A DNA stretch of 64,000 bases. Origin: Alphaproteobacteria bacterium (GTDB lineage Bacteria > Pseudomonadota > Alphaproteobacteria > Caulobacterales > Caulobacteraceae). The stretch is from the NCBI GenBank assembly GCA_018821435.1, contig JAHJME010000005.1:1-64000 (forward strand), in the 5' to 3' direction. The notes under the pieces are model-generated. The model saw only the letters and a list, made by a program, of their open reading frames with translations, made no database searches and was not told where the DNA came from. Below are positions 9,862-19,138 of this stretch, one piece after another. The stretch's first letter is position 1; every line of letters begins with the position of its first letter. The position numbers and the translations under genes were made by a program.

Positions 9862-10317
9862 TCAGGGAAGGCGGCGATAGATCCAGGATTCCGACGCCGG
9901 TTCGCCCCGCCGCACCCCCTCGATCCCCGCGCAGAGCTGCTCGCCGCAGCGGCGGTAGATCACCCGCTGGGGGTAGTCGTGATCCTTGTTTTCGAACACC
10001 GCCTGGCCCTGGGGACCGGGCAGCAGGACGAAGGGCGTGGGCGGCTGGCCCGGCACGATGGCCGTATAGGTGACCCCCGCCGGCTCCACGGTGATCTTCA
10101 TGTGCTCGATCCGGGGTTTGCGGCCCGGGGCGTTGGTCTGGCCCGCGCCGGCCATGGCGCCGCCCATGGGCGGCAGCCAGGTTTCCCGCGTGGTCGAGGT
10201 CACCTTGTCCTCGATCCAGCTGCCCGCCATCCAGGACAGCTTGGCGATCTCGTCCATCGGTGCGGCGTGGGCGGCCGTGGCGACGGCGAAGCCGATCAGG
10301 GCGAGGGCAATGCGCAT
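9862..10317 (-). CDS. Secreted DUF6265-like protein
   Basis: The 151-residue protein has a signal peptide (MRIALALIGFAVATAAHA). Its mature domain has the pattern KLSWMAGSWIEDK, TRETWLPPMGGAMAGAG, and FENKDHDYPQRVIYRR. These match the DUF6265 family of small periplasmic or surface proteins without assigned function. The ATG at 10317 has GGAGG 5 bp upstream; the ATG four codons earlier overlaps that site. It is transcribed away from tadA's 3' end region on the same strand, with a 65-bp gap. Confidence 0.82.
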   Translation of the reverse strand: MRIALALIGFAVATAAHAAPMDEIAKLSWMAGSWIEDKVTSTTRETWLPPMGGAMAGAGQTNAPGRKPRIEHMKITVEPAGVTYTAIVPGQPPTPFVLLPGPQGQAVFENKDHDYPQRVIYRRCGEQLCAGIEGVRRGEPASESWIYRRLP

Positions 10318-10382
10318 GGGATCCTCCAAGGCCTAAGCTTAACCTTGGGCCGGCCTTACGACCCAGCCACGTTTACGACACC

Positions 10383-10844
10383 TCACGGCTTGCGGCGGGC
10401 GCGGAAGAAGGTCCGCAGCAGGTCCCCCGCCTCCTGGGCCAGAACCCCGCCCTCGACCTTGGGCCGCCAGTGGCAGGTGGGCTGTTCGAAGAACCGGGGG
10501 CCGTTGACGACGGCGCCCCCCTTGGGGTCCTCCGCGCCGAACACCACCCGGCCGATCCGCGCGTGGCTGATGGCGCCCGCGCACATGGCGCAGGGCTCCA
10601 GGGTCACGAACAGGGTCAGGTCGGTCAGGCGGTAGTTGCCCCGCTTTCGGGCGGCCTCGCGCATCGCCACGATCTCGGCGTGGGCGGTGGGATCGTGGCT
10701 GCCGATGGGCTGGTTTGCGCCCACGGCGACCACCTCGCCGGTGGCCGGATCGACCACGACGGCGCCCACCGGCGTTTCGCCGGCCAAGGCTGCCGCTTGC
10801 GCCGCTTCGAGGGCGATGCGCATTGTCCGCTGATCATGGTCCAC
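10383..10844 (-). CDS. tadA: tRNA-specific adenosine deaminase TadA
   Basis: It deaminates A34 to inosine in the anticodon of tRNA-Arg(ACG). The zinc site is complete: H55 and E57 in TAHAEIV and C85/C88 in EPCAMC, with the substrate contact FGAEDPKGGAV downstream. Length is 153 residues, normal for TadA. The start used is the GTG at 10844, which overlaps the start of divergent rluB by 9 bp. The ATG at 10823 (MRIALEAA) is an equally good family start and would remove the overlap. Confidence 0.94.
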   Translation of the reverse strand: MDHDQRTMRIALEAAQAAALAGETPVGAVVVDPATGEVVAVGANQPIGSHDPTAHAEIVAMREAARKRGNYRLTDLTLFVTLEPCAMCAGAISHARIGRVVFGAEDPKGGAVVNGPRFFEQPTCHWRPKVEGGVLAQEAGDLLRTFFRARRKP

Positions 10845-12494
10845 GATCCACTACGACCCCAGCCCGACGATCCGGGTCAAGCCCACGACTCCGATGGCGG
10901 CCCCGACGATGGCCCCGAAACCGGCGAACGCGTCGCCAAGCTGCTGGCCCGCGCCGGCGTCGGCTCGCGCCGCGACGTGGAGCGCCTGATCGCCGAGGGT
11001 CGGGTCGGCATCAACGGCCGCACGCTGGAGACCCCCGGCGTCAAGGTGGACTCCGGCGACATCCTGACCGTCGACGGCGAGGTGATCGGCGAGCCCGAGC
11101 CCGCGCGCCTGTTCCGCTACCACAAGCCCGTGGGCCTGGTGACGACGCACAAGGATCCGAACAGCCGCCCGACGGTGTTCAAGGCCCTGCCCAAGGGTCT
11201 GCCGCGGCTGATCTCGGTAGGCCGTCTCGACATCAACTCCGAAGGCCTGCTGCTGCTGACCAACGACGGCGAGCTGGCGCGGGCGCTGGAGATGCCGTCC
11301 ACGGCCATCGTGCGCCGCTATCGCGCCCGGGCGCATGGCCGCACGACGCAGGAGAAGCTGGACACGCTCAAGAAGGGCATCACCGTCGAGGGGACCCGGT
11401 ACGGTCCGGTCGACGCCACGCTGGACAAGATGAAGGACGGCCCGCAGGGCGCGAACGTCTGGATCACGGTCAGCCTGCACGAGGGCAAGAACCGCGAGGT
11501 TCGCCGCGTGCTGGAGGCGATCGGGCTCAAGGTGAACCGGCTGATCCGCCTGGCCTACGGGCCGCTGGCCCTGGGGACGCTGGGTGTCGGCGAACTGGAG
11601 GAGGTGGGCCCGCGCGTGGTCCGCGAGCAGTTCGCCCAGCATATCGACCCGGCCAACATGCCCACCGGAGAGCGGCCGCAGTACCGCTCGCCGAACAAGA
11701 GCGCCTCGCGCCGCGCGCAGGAAGAGGCCAAGGTTCAGGCCGACCTAGCGCCCGCGCGCACCGGTCCCAAGGAAAAGCCGGTCTACAAGGCCGGTTGGGC
11801 CAAGCCGAAGCCGAAGGTCCGCCAACCGCTAAAAGACGCGGCCCTCGCCAAGTCGAAAACGCCGGGCAAGCCGAAGCCGGCGGTGAAGGCGAAGCGGACC
11901 GGAAAGGTGGCCATCCCCACCCGGCCAGGCATCGTCGACCGCCCCGGCCCCGCCCTGGCGGCGCCCCGTCCCCGTCCCGCCGAGCGCAAGGCCGCCGCGG
12001 CGCGGGCGTCGGCGCCCAAGTCGTCCGGCCCGAGGCCCGCCGGCCCCCGGCCCTCCAGACCGCCCGAATCCAAGACTGCGGCGATCGCGCCCTCCGGCCC
12101 CAAGGCCGAGGGCTACAAGTCCGGCGGCTACAGGGCCTCCGGCGACAAGACCGCCGGACCCCGGCCGGCCGCCGCGGACGCGTCGGCGCCGACCTCTCGT
12201 GCGCCACGGCCGACCGGGCCGAGGTCCGATGGTCACAAGTCCCCAGGCCACAAGCCGTCGGGCTACAAGGCCTCCGGACCCAAGCCCGCCGGCCCCGCTC
12301 CGTCGGATCCCAGCTCCCCTGGCGCGCGGCCGACCGGTCCCCGGCCGGCCCGGCTCAAACCTTCTGGATCTCCGCGGGCGGGCGGCCCTGGCGCAGGCCC
12401 GCGCGGGCCGAAGGGGTCCGCATCACCGCCCCGAAGCTCCGGCGCTCATCGGACAGGCCCTCCCAAACCGGGCGGTCGAGGGCCGCGCGGGTAA
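10836..12494 (+). CDS. rluB: Pseudouridine synthase RluB-like with long basic tail
   Basis: It is predicted to form pseudouridine at 2605 (E. coli numbering) in 23S rRNA. The order is an S4 RNA-binding domain (about residues 31-85) and a RsuA/RluB catalytic domain with aspartate near 132 in VGRLDINSEGLLLL and the ENREVRR-like KNREVRRVLEAIG. After about residue 285 comes some 265 residues of Lys/Arg/Pro/Ala/Gly-rich low-complexity sequence with repeated SGYKASG, GPKPAG and GPRP units. The total is 552 residues, roughly twice the usual length. The last 140 bp overlap the end of convergent echA. Long tails of this kind occur in alphaproteobacterial RluB; this one is unusually long. Confidence 0.9.
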   Translation: MVHDPLRPQPDDPGQAHDSDGGPDDGPETGERVAKLLARAGVGSRRDVERLIAEGRVGINGRTLETPGVKVDSGDILTVDGEVIGEPEPARLFRYHKPVGLVTTHKDPNSRPTVFKALPKGLPRLISVGRLDINSEGLLLLTNDGELARALEMPSTAIVRRYRARAHGRTTQEKLDTLKKGITVEGTRYGPVDATLDKMKDGPQGANVWITVSLHEGKNREVRRVLEAIGLKVNRLIRLAYGPLALGTLGVGELEEVGPRVVREQFAQHIDPANMPTGERPQYRSPNKSASRRAQEEAKVQADLAPARTGPKEKPVYKAGWAKPKPKVRQPLKDAALAKSKTPGKPKPAVKAKRTGKVAIPTRPGIVDRPGPALAAPRPRPAERKAAAARASAPKSSGPRPAGPRPSRPPESKTAAIAPSGPKAEGYKSGGYRASGDKTAGPRPAAADASAPTSRAPRPTGPRSDGHKSPGHKPSGYKASGPKPAGPAPSDPSSPGARPTGPRPARLKPSGSPRAGGPGAGPRGPKGSASPPRSSGAHRTGPPKPGGRGPRG

Positions 12495-13155
12495 GCCGCT
12501 TGGCGTAGGCGATCCCGTCCGCGCCGCGCGTCTCCCATTCGGCCGCGATCTCCAGCGCGCGGGCCAGCGGATCGTCGGCCAGTTCGTGCACCAGGCCGAT
12601 CCGGTGCGCCTCGACGCCGTCGAAGGTCAGGCCGCGCAGGATGATCTCAAGCGCCTTGGCCTCGCCCACCACGCGGGGCAGGCGCTGGGTGCCGCCGCCG
12701 CCGGGGAAGATGCCGACCCGCGTCTCCGGCAGGCCGATGGCCGCCGCCTTCGGGCTGGCGATCCGCAGGTCGCAGGCCAGGCTGAGCTCGAACCCGCCGC
12801 CCATGCACAGGCCGTTGATCGCCGCGACCACGGGCTTCGGCGCCTCGAAGATCTCGTCCACCAGGGCCAGGAACCCCTGGCGTGGCCGCGCGCCCGGATC
12901 GGCGGGCTGGGGCGGGGGCGGCGCGCCCTCGGTCGCATCGCTGGCCGCCGAGAGCTCGCCCACGTCGTAGTGGCGGATGAAGATGTCGGGCAGGCCGCCG
13001 GTGATGATCACGCTGCGCACCGCCGGATCGGCGCCGAGCGGTCGGAACGCCTCCAGCATCTCCTGGGAGCCCGCCGCCGTCATCGTGCCCAGGGGCGGGT
13101 TCGCATAGATCATGATCGCGGTCCCGCCGCGCCGTTCCACGGTCACCAGACCCAT
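12355..13155 (-). CDS. Enoyl-CoA hydratase/isomerase family protein
   Basis: This is a crotonase-fold enzyme of acyl-CoA metabolism, 266 residues. Oxyanion-hole and catalytic segments are visible: NGLCMGGGFELSLACDLRIA with one catalytic glutamate and LPETRVGIFPGGGGTQRLPR with the second. Both glutamates used by true hydratases are therefore present. The ATG at 13155 has AGGGAGAA upstream; a 22-codon longer frame lacks family similarity. A proline-rich insertion (GAPPPPQPADPGARP) is unusual. Its 3' end overlaps the rluB tail by 140 bp on the opposite strand. Confidence 0.92.
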   Translation of the reverse strand: MGLVTVERRGGTAIMIYANPPLGTMTAAGSQEMLEAFRPLGADPAVRSVIITGGLPDIFIRHYDVGELSAASDATEGAPPPPQPADPGARPRQGFLALVDEIFEAPKPVVAAINGLCMGGGFELSLACDLRIASPKAAAIGLPETRVGIFPGGGGTQRLPRVVGEAKALEIILRGLTFDGVEAHRIGLVHELADDPLARALEIAAEWETRGADGIAYAKRLTRAALDRPVWEGLSDERRSFGAVMRTPSARAGLRQGRPPAEIQKV

Positions 13156-13221
13156 GGCGTTCTCCCTTGATTGTTGGCTGAAAGCTTGGAACGGGAGAGC
13201 CGTTGTCACAAGGAGCGCCAA

Positions 13222-13806
13222 TTGCGCATCGTCTCAGGGGATTTCCGCGGCAAGGCGCTGATCGCGCCCACGGGCGACGCCACGCGCCCGACGTCGGATC
13301 GCGCCCGGCAGGCGATCTTCAACATCCTGGAGCATGCGCCGTGGTCGCCGGGCGTGCGCGAGCGCCGGGTCATCGACCTGTTCGCGGGGTCGGGCGCCCT
13401 GGGCTTCGAGGCCCTGTCGCGTGGGGCGACGTTCTGCCTGTTCGTGGAGACCGACGAGGCGGCGCGGGGCGCGATCCGCGACAATGTCGAGGCCCTGAGC
13501 GGGGCGGGCGGCACGCTCTTCGGGCGGACGCGGGTGCATCGCCGCAGCGCCACCGACCTGGGCGCGAAGCCGGGCGCCGACGGGGCGGCGTTCGACCTGG
13601 CCTTCCTGGACCCGCCGTACGCCAAGGGCCTGGGCGAGCAGGCGCTGGCGTGCCTGGCGAACGGCGGCTGGCTGGCGGACGGCGCCATCGTGGTGTTCGA
13701 ACGCGGCGTTGGCGAACCGCCGTTCGAGGCGGCGGGGTTCGAGCCCCTGGACGCCCGCGACTATGGCGCGGCGCGGGTATATTTCATGCGCTATACTCAA
13801 TCTTGA
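13222..13806 (+). CDS. rsmD: 16S rRNA (guanine966-N2)-methyltransferase RsmD
   Basis: It methylates G966 of 16S rRNA using SAM. The 194-residue protein begins LRIVSGDFRGKALIAP, has the RPTSDRARQAIFNIL motif, the SAM motif DLFAGSGALGFEALSRGA and the catalytic LDPPYAKG. The start is a TTG at 13222 with AAGGAG 6 bp upstream. An ATG at 13171 would add 17 residues that do not fit the family. It is divergent from echA. Confidence 0.93.
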   Translation: MRIVSGDFRGKALIAPTGDATRPTSDRARQAIFNILEHAPWSPGVRERRVIDLFAGSGALGFEALSRGATFCLFVETDEAARGAIRDNVEALSGAGGTLFGRTRVHRRSATDLGAKPGADGAAFDLAFLDPPYAKGLGEQALACLANGGWLADGAIVVFERGVGEPPFEAAGFEPLDARDYGAARVYFMRYTQS

Positions 13807-13917
13807 TTTCGAGCGTCGCAAAATATTCACGAAACCTTCTTCGACTGAGCTGTTCCGCATAACGGGTCATTAGGCCCGATCAAGCATCCCTTCCGCCGGT
13901 CATCTTTGGGGATCGGC

Positions 13918-15501
13918 ATGACGTTGCTGTTCGATATCGCGCCTCACATTCCGCCGGTCTCGCCGAATACGGCAGGGGCCGAGGTTTACGCGCGCTTTCA
14001 GGACGAGGCCGACACCCTGGCGATCGCGGTGGTCGACGACGACGGGCGGCCCGTCGGCTTGCTCGAGCGGAACGCCTTCCTGGTGCTGATGGCCGCGCAG
14101 CACGGCTATGCGCTGTGGGCCCGGCGTCCGGTCTCGCACCTGATGAAGCGCGATCCCGTGGTGATCGACGGCGACGTGACCCTGGAGGAATTCGTCGGCA
14201 GCGTGCTGGCCGAGCGCCCGTCCGAGCTGCTGCACGGCTTCATCGTCACCTGCGCCGGCCGCTACGCGGGCGTGGGTACGACGCTGGCCCTACTGCAGGC
14301 CTCGGCCGCCGCGACCGCCAGCCATGCCGAGACCATGAGCCGCCTGGCCTGGGAGGCCAGCGAGGCGCTGCAGACCAAGGGCCGGTTCCTGGCGGTGATG
14401 AGCCATGAGATCCGAACCCCGCTGAACGGCGTGCTGGCCGTGGCCGAGATCCTGAAGCGCAAGTCGGCGCAGCCGGACCTGTCGCCGTTCATCGACACCA
14501 TCCTGGAGTCGGGCGGGGCGCTGCTGCGTCTGCTGAACGATGCGCTGGACCTGTCGCGCGCCGAGGCCGCCGGGCTGGGCCTGGACGAGGCGCCGCTGCC
14601 GGTGGCGAAGATCCTGGAGGACACCGGCCTCTGGACCGCCCAGGCCGAGCTCAAGGGCCTGGAGGTTCGCGTGACCTACGACGGGCCGGCCGACCTCTGG
14701 GTCCTGGCCGACGCGGTGCGGTTGCGCCAGGTGCTGAACAATCTGGTCGGCAACGCTTTGAAGTTCACGTCCCAGGGCCAGGTCGAGGTCCGGCTGAGCG
14801 CCTCGATGGACGGCGACTATGTGCGGCTGGCCGGCGAAATCGCCGACACCGGTCCCGGCATCCCGCACGATCGGCTGGAGGCGGTGTTCGCTCCCTTCCA
14901 GCAGACCGACGAGGGCATGCGCCAGGGCGGGGCCGGCCTGGGCCTGGCCGTCTGCCGCCAGATCGTCGAGCGGATGAACGGGACGATCGCCGCCCGGCCG
15001 CGCGATGGCGGCGCCGTGCTGACGTTCGACATCCCTCTGCACCGGCTGCCCGCGCCGGCGGCCGAGGCCCCGGTCCAGACCGCCGTGGAGTCAACGGGCC
15101 AGGCGGTCCATGTCCTGATCGTCGACGACAACGCCACCAACCGCATGGTCGCCCAGACGCTGTGCGAGATGTTCGGCTGCTCCAGCGAGGCGGTCGACAA
15201 CGGCGAGGACGCCGTGGCCGCCGTCACCACCGGCCGCTTCGACCTGGTGCTGATGGACATCAAGATGCCCGGCATCGACGGGGTGGAGGCCACGCGCCGC
15301 ATCCGCTCGGGCGGCGGCCCGGCGTCGCAGGCCCCGATCCTGGCGCTGACCGCCAACGCAGATCCGTCGGACGCGGCCTTCTATCGCCTGTGCGGCATGA
15401 ACGGCGTGGTCGAGAAGCCGATCAAGCCGGAGCGCCTGCTGGCCGCCATGAGCGCGGTGCTGCAGGTTGACCGGGGCGTGGCGGAGGCCTGCGCGGCCTG
15501 A
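13918..15501 (+). CDS. Hybrid histidine kinase with N-terminal CBS-like region and receiver
   Basis: The 527-residue protein lacks membrane segments, so it is probably cytoplasmic. Residues about 15-130 look like a degenerate pair of CBS modules (for example PVSHLMKRDPVVIDGDVTLEEFV), which in other proteins bind nucleotides. HisKA follows with the phosphorylated His163 in MSHEIRTPLNG. The ATPase domain has N-box NNLVGNALKFT, DTGPGIP and GGAGLGLAVC. The C-terminal receiver has DD and the acceptor aspartate in LVLMDIKMPG. No output domain or partner regulator is adjacent, so it may phosphorelay to a separate phosphotransferase. The signal is unknown. Confidence 0.9.
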   Translation: MTLLFDIAPHIPPVSPNTAGAEVYARFQDEADTLAIAVVDDDGRPVGLLERNAFLVLMAAQHGYALWARRPVSHLMKRDPVVIDGDVTLEEFVGSVLAERPSELLHGFIVTCAGRYAGVGTTLALLQASAAATASHAETMSRLAWEASEALQTKGRFLAVMSHEIRTPLNGVLAVAEILKRKSAQPDLSPFIDTILESGGALLRLLNDALDLSRAEAAGLGLDEAPLPVAKILEDTGLWTAQAELKGLEVRVTYDGPADLWVLADAVRLRQVLNNLVGNALKFTSQGQVEVRLSASMDGDYVRLAGEIADTGPGIPHDRLEAVFAPFQQTDEGMRQGGAGLGLAVCRQIVERMNGTIAARPRDGGAVLTFDIPLHRLPAPAAEAPVQTAVESTGQAVHVLIVDDNATNRMVAQTLCEMFGCSSEAVDNGEDAVAAVTTGRFDLVLMDIKMPGIDGVEATRRIRSGGGPASQAPILALTANADPSDAAFYRLCGMNGVVEKPIKPERLLAAMSAVLQVDRGVAEACAA

Positions 15502-15517
15502 GCCCCGGGCCGCTGGA

Positions 15518-17347
15518 CTAGCGCCGCCCGAACAGCCGCTCGATGTCGGCCAGCTTGAGTTCCACGTAGGTGGGGCGGCCGTGGTTGCATTGGCCGGAGT
15601 GGGGCGTCGCTTCCATCTGGCGGAGCAGGGCGTTCATCTCGGGCGCGGTCAGGCGGCGGCCGGCGCGGACCGAGCCGTGGCAGGCCATGGTCGAGCAGAC
15701 GTCCTGCAGCCGTTCCTTCAGCGCCAGGGCCTGGCCGTGCTCGGCCAGATCGTCGGCGATGTCGCGGACCAGGCCGGCCGCGTCGGTTTCGCCCAGCAGG
15801 GCCGGCACCTCGCGGACCAGGATGGCGCCGGGGCCGAAGGGCTCGATGATCAGGCCCAGCGCGGCCAGTTCGTCGGCGCGGGCGACGACGCGGTCGGCCT
15901 CGGCGGGGTCCAGTTCGACGACCTCGGGCAACAGCAGGGCTTGGCGGGCGACGCCGCCCTCGGCCAACTCGCCCTTCATCCGCTCGTAGACCAGGCGCTC
16001 GTGGGCGGCGTGCTGGTCGACGATGACCACGCCATCTCGGGTCTGGGCGACGATATAGGTCTCGTGCACCTGGGCCCGGGCGGCGCCCAGCGGGAAGTCC
16101 ACGGGATCGAAGACCGGGGCGGCGGTGGCGGGCTCCGACACGCCGGGCTCGTAAGCAAACTCGGCGCGGGCGGAGACATCCGAGAGGCCGGGAATCGCCT
16201 GGGCCAGGGCGGCGGCGGGCCAGCCGCCCTGACGCCAGGCGGAGAAGCCCGCGCCCGACGGCTGCGGCGGCATGGTGTTGGGCCGGAAGCCGCCCAGGGC
16301 CGCCATGGAGACGGTGGTCGAGGCGCGGTGACCGGCGCCGGCCAGGGAGTGGCGCAGGCCGCTGACGATCAGGCCGCGCACCAGCCCCGGATCGCGGAAC
16401 CGCACCTCGGCCTTGGCGGGATGGACGTTCACGTCGACCAGACCGGCGTCCAGCTCGATGTAGAGGGCGCAGGCGGGATGACGGTCGCGGGCCAGGAAGT
16501 CGGCGTAGGCGCCGCGCAGAGCGCCCTGCAGCAGCCGGTCGCGGACGGGGCGGCCATTGACGAAGAGGTACTGGTGCGCCGCGTTGCCGCGATTGTAGGT
16601 GGGCAGGCCGGCATAGCCCGTCAGCCGCACACCCTCGCGCTCGTGGTCGATCAGCAGGGCGTTGTCGGCGAAGTCGCGGCCCATGACCGCGCCCAGCCGG
16701 GCCAGGCGGCCCTCGTCGCCGCGCGCCTCGGCGGGCAGGCGCAGGGTGCGCCGGCCGTCGATGTCCAGCGTGAAGCCCACGGCCTCGTTCGCCATGGCCT
16801 GGCGCTTGAGCTCCTCGCCGATGGCCTGGCTCTCGGAGCGTTCGGTCTTCATGAACTTCAGCCGCGCGGGCGTGGCGTAGAACAGGTCGCGCACCTCGAC
16901 CCGCGCCCCATGCGGTCCCGGGAAGCCGGCGGGCGCGACGGCGCCCACCGCGCCGCCTTCGACCAAGATCGCGTGAGCGTCGGCCAGGCCCTTCGCCCGG
17001 CTGGTGATCGACAGGCGCGCCACCGAGCCGATGGACGGCAGGGCCTCGCCCCGGAAGCCCATGGTGGCGATGCGCAGCAGGTCGTACTCGCCGTCCGCGC
17101 CGGGATTGAGCTTGGAGGTGGCGTGACGCTCCACGGCCAGGGGCAGCTGGTCGGCGGCCAGACCATTGCCATCATCGGCCACCAGGATGCGGGTGAGGCC
17201 GCCGCCGTCCGCCTGGACCTGGATCTCGAAGGCGCCGGCGTCCAGCGCGTTCTCCACCAGCTCCTTGACCGCGCTGGCAGGTCGCTCCACCACCTCGCCG
17301 GCGGCGATGCGGTTGATCATTTCGGGCGGGAGGCGGCGTATCGGCAT
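15518..17347 (-). CDS. mutL: DNA mismatch repair protein MutL
   Basis: It couples MutS mismatch recognition to strand incision. The 609-residue protein has the GHKL ATPase motifs [18 protein letters not shown] and [15 protein letters not shown] in the N-terminal third. The C-terminal half carries [12 protein letters not shown], which fits the DQHA-X2-E-X4-E metal-dependent endonuclease motif, and a QCNHGRPT variant of the CPHGRP motif. This suggests a nicking MutL, consistent with species lacking MutH. The ATG is back to back with the TraB-family gene. Confidence 0.97.
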   Translation of the reverse strand: MPIRRLPPEMINRIAAGEVVERPASAVKELVENALDAGAFEIQVQADGGGLTRILVADDGNGLAADQLPLAVERHATSKLNPGADGEYDLLRIATMGFRGEALPSIGSVARLSITSRAKGLADAHAILVEGGAVGAVAPAGFPGPHGARVEVRDLFYATPARLKFMKTERSESQAIGEELKRQAMANEAVGFTLDIDGRRTLRLPAEARGDEGRLARLGAVMGRDFADNALLIDHEREGVRLTGYAGLPTYNRGNAAHQYLFVNGRPVRDRLLQGALRGAYADFLARDRHPACALYIELDAGLVDVNVHPAKAEVRFRDPGLVRGLIVSGLRHSLAGAGHRASTTVSMAALGGFRPNTMPPQPSGAGFSAWRQGGWPAAALAQAIPGLSDVSARAEFAYEPGVSEPATAAPVFDPVDFPLGAARAQVHETYIVAQTRDGVVIVDQHAAHERLVYERMKGELAEGGVARQALLLPEVVELDPAEADRVVARADELAALGLIIEPFGPGAILVREVPALLGETDAAGLVRDIADDLAEHGQALALKERLQDVCSTMACHGSVRAGRRLTAPEMNALLRQMEATPHSGQCNHGRPTYVELKLADIERLFGRR

Positions 17348-17395
17348 GATGGCTAGACCTTCCTACATAGTACGATTCCAAGGAGCCCTACGTCC

Positions 17396-18367
17396 GTGCT
17401 GAATCGTCTCGCCTCTCTCGCTGCGATCCTGATGCTGGCGGCCCTGCCGGCCTCGGCCCAGGTTCCGCTGGCCGCCGCGCCGGCCGCCGCGCCCATAGAC
17501 GACCCCGACGCCACGCTGGTGGAGGAACTGGTGGTGCACGGCCGCCTGCCGGGCCCGGCCTGGTGGCGGGTCTTGGACGCCGACACCACGGTCTATGTCC
17601 TTGGCGTGCCCTCGCTGGCGCCCAAGCAGATGGAGTGGGACCGGTCGATCTTCGAGCGCCGGCTGGAGGGGGCCAATGTGGTCATCCTGCCGTTCGTCAA
17701 CGTGCGGGCGAAGGCGGCCGGCTCGATCGGCACGGCGTTCAACCTGATGCGCCTGAAGTCGGGCGGCCCGTTCGAGGACCGGCTGGACGGCTCCACGCGC
17801 GCCAGATTCGTCGCCGTGCGCACGCGGCTGGGCCAGGACGCCAAGCACTATGGCACCAACAACCCGCTGGCCGCCGGCGTGCAGCTGGCCATCGACTACC
17901 GCGACCGCTCCCAGCTCACCAACATGGACCCGGCCAAGCTGGTCAGGCTGCTGGCGCAGCGGAAGGGCGTGAAGGTGATCGAGAAGAGCTACGACCTGGG
18001 GCCGCAACTCGGCGGCATCCTGCGGACGCCGACGTCCACGGGCCGGCTGTGCTTCGACGAGGTGCTGGCCCAGGCCGAGGCCGGACCGGGCGTGACCCTG
18101 GCCGCCGCGCGCGCCTGGGCCCAGGGCGACGTGGAAGGGGCGCTGCAGAACGAGCGGACCTACGAGCGCTGCCTGGCGGTGATCACCGGGGGCCGCAGCT
18201 ACGACGAACGCACCAAGGCCGACGAGGCGGCGGCGATCGCGACGGCGCTGAAGACGCCGGGGCACGCCATCGTCCTGGTGCCGCTGCGGCCCCTGCTGGC
18301 GCAGAACGGCGTGCTGGAGCGGCTGCGCGCGCAGGGGTTCGAGGTGAAGACGCCGGGGGAAGAGTGA
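17396..18367 (+). CDS. TraB/GumN family protein, exported
   Basis: The 323-residue precursor has a signal peptide (MLNRLASLAAILMLAALPAS). A TraB/GumN-type domain follows with GPAWWRVLDADTTVYVLGVP near residue 53. Related domains (TIKI, EreA-like) are putative metalloproteases, but the usual GxxH and catalytic histidines are not clear in this copy, so activity is doubtful. The start is a GTG with AAGGAG 11 bp upstream. It is followed by an inverted-repeat element. Confidence 0.8.
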   Translation: MLNRLASLAAILMLAALPASAQVPLAAAPAAAPIDDPDATLVEELVVHGRLPGPAWWRVLDADTTVYVLGVPSLAPKQMEWDRSIFERRLEGANVVILPFVNVRAKAAGSIGTAFNLMRLKSGGPFEDRLDGSTRARFVAVRTRLGQDAKHYGTNNPLAAGVQLAIDYRDRSQLTNMDPAKLVRLLAQRKGVKVIEKSYDLGPQLGGILRTPTSTGRLCFDEVLAQAEAGPGVTLAAARAWAQGDVEGALQNERTYERCLAVITGGRSYDERTKADEAAAIATALKTPGHAIVLVPLRPLLAQNGVLERLRAQGFEVKTPGEE

Positions 18368-18508
18368 TTCCCTCCCTTGATGGGGAGGGACAGGCGACGC
18401 CGTCGCCAGGGTGAGGAGATCAGGGCCAGCGCGGAGACGTAGGACCTTGATCCCGTCTCCCTCACCCTGACCGCTTCGCGGTCTGTCCCTCCCCATCAAG
18501 GGAGGGAA
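18368..18508. repeat. 141-bp intergenic inverted-repeat element
   Basis: The left arm runs CCCTCCCTTGATGGGGAGGG then ACAG, and further in CAGGGTGAGG. The right arm reads CCTCACCCTG and then CTGTCCCTCCCCATCAAGGG, the reverse complement of the left. It fills the gap between convergent genes and could form a bidirectional transcription end. It belongs to the same style as 8606-8710 and 30556-30660. Confidence 0.8.
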
Positions 18509-18515
18509 AGGCTCA

Positions 18516-19076
18516 CTAAAGCCCCGGCAGCTTGATCTTCGACTTGGCGTCGCGCTGGATGGTGATCGGCTTGTCGCCGGTCAGCTTGGCGATGCGTTCC
18601 TTCTCGGCCGCGGGGTCGAGGGGCGTGTTGGAGCCATCCAGGGCGGAGGTCTGCTGCGGCGCGGCCGCGGCGTCGTCCTTCTTCCAGAACATCACCCGGT
18701 CGGCGAAGCTCTTTTCCTTGTGGGCCAGGTCGCCGAACTCGTCGTCGACGACGTAGCGGACCAGCGGGTCGGCCTTTTCGGCGCCGGCCTTGGCCACCAG
18801 CATCTTTTCGCCGTCCGAGCGCTGCTCGGCTTCACGCTGGCCCAGCAGGGCGTTGCGCGCGGCGCTCTCGGGCTGCAGTTCCTGCGGGCGCGGCTCGCCG
18901 GGCGCCGGCGGGCGCAGGGCGTAGTCGGGCGGAACGACCAGCGGCGCCTTGGTGACGATCCGGAATTCGTCGGGGGTCACCTTGGACATGCCAAGGGCCT
19001 TCTGGGTCGACTGGCAGCCGGCGAGGCCAGCGGCCGCGACCAGAGCGGTCGCCACAATCACGCGATTGAAGGTCAT
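18516..19076 (-). CDS. bamF: DUF3035/BamF-family outer-membrane lipoprotein
   Basis: The 186-residue precursor has a lipoprotein signal with lipobox LAGC (MTFNRVIVATALVAAAGLAG then C). The mature part has the family pattern PDEFRIVTKAPLVVPPDYALRPPAPGEPRPQE, seen in DUF3035 proteins described as BamF, a BAM-complex lipoprotein of alphaproteobacteria. The position behind ileS-lspA is also typical. The start at 19076 was chosen at the lipoprotein signal; GGAGG is about 15 bp upstream. Function in beta-barrel assembly is by family, not shown here. Confidence 0.82.
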   Translation of the reverse strand: MTFNRVIVATALVAAAGLAGCQSTQKALGMSKVTPDEFRIVTKAPLVVPPDYALRPPAPGEPRPQELQPESAARNALLGQREAEQRSDGEKMLVAKAGAEKADPLVRYVVDDEFGDLAHKEKSFADRVMFWKKDDAAAAPQQTSALDGSNTPLDPAAEKERIAKLTGDKPITIQRDAKSKIKLPGL

Positions 19077-19138
19077 AGACGTAGAAAGCTCCTCCAGCGC
19101 TTCCCGACGATGCATCGGCATCGGCGATCAGGAAGCGC

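Noticed and set aside
10260..10835. N-terminal extension of rluB over tadA
   Set aside because: The extra 192 codons are antisense to the conserved zinc-binding tadA and have no similarity to RluB. The S4 domain begins shortly after 10836.
15467..17356. Open frame of over 600 codons opposite mutL
   Set aside because: It mirrors mutL, whose ATPase and endonuclease motifs are intact on the minus strand. The opposite translation is His/Gln/Gly/Ala-rich without motifs.
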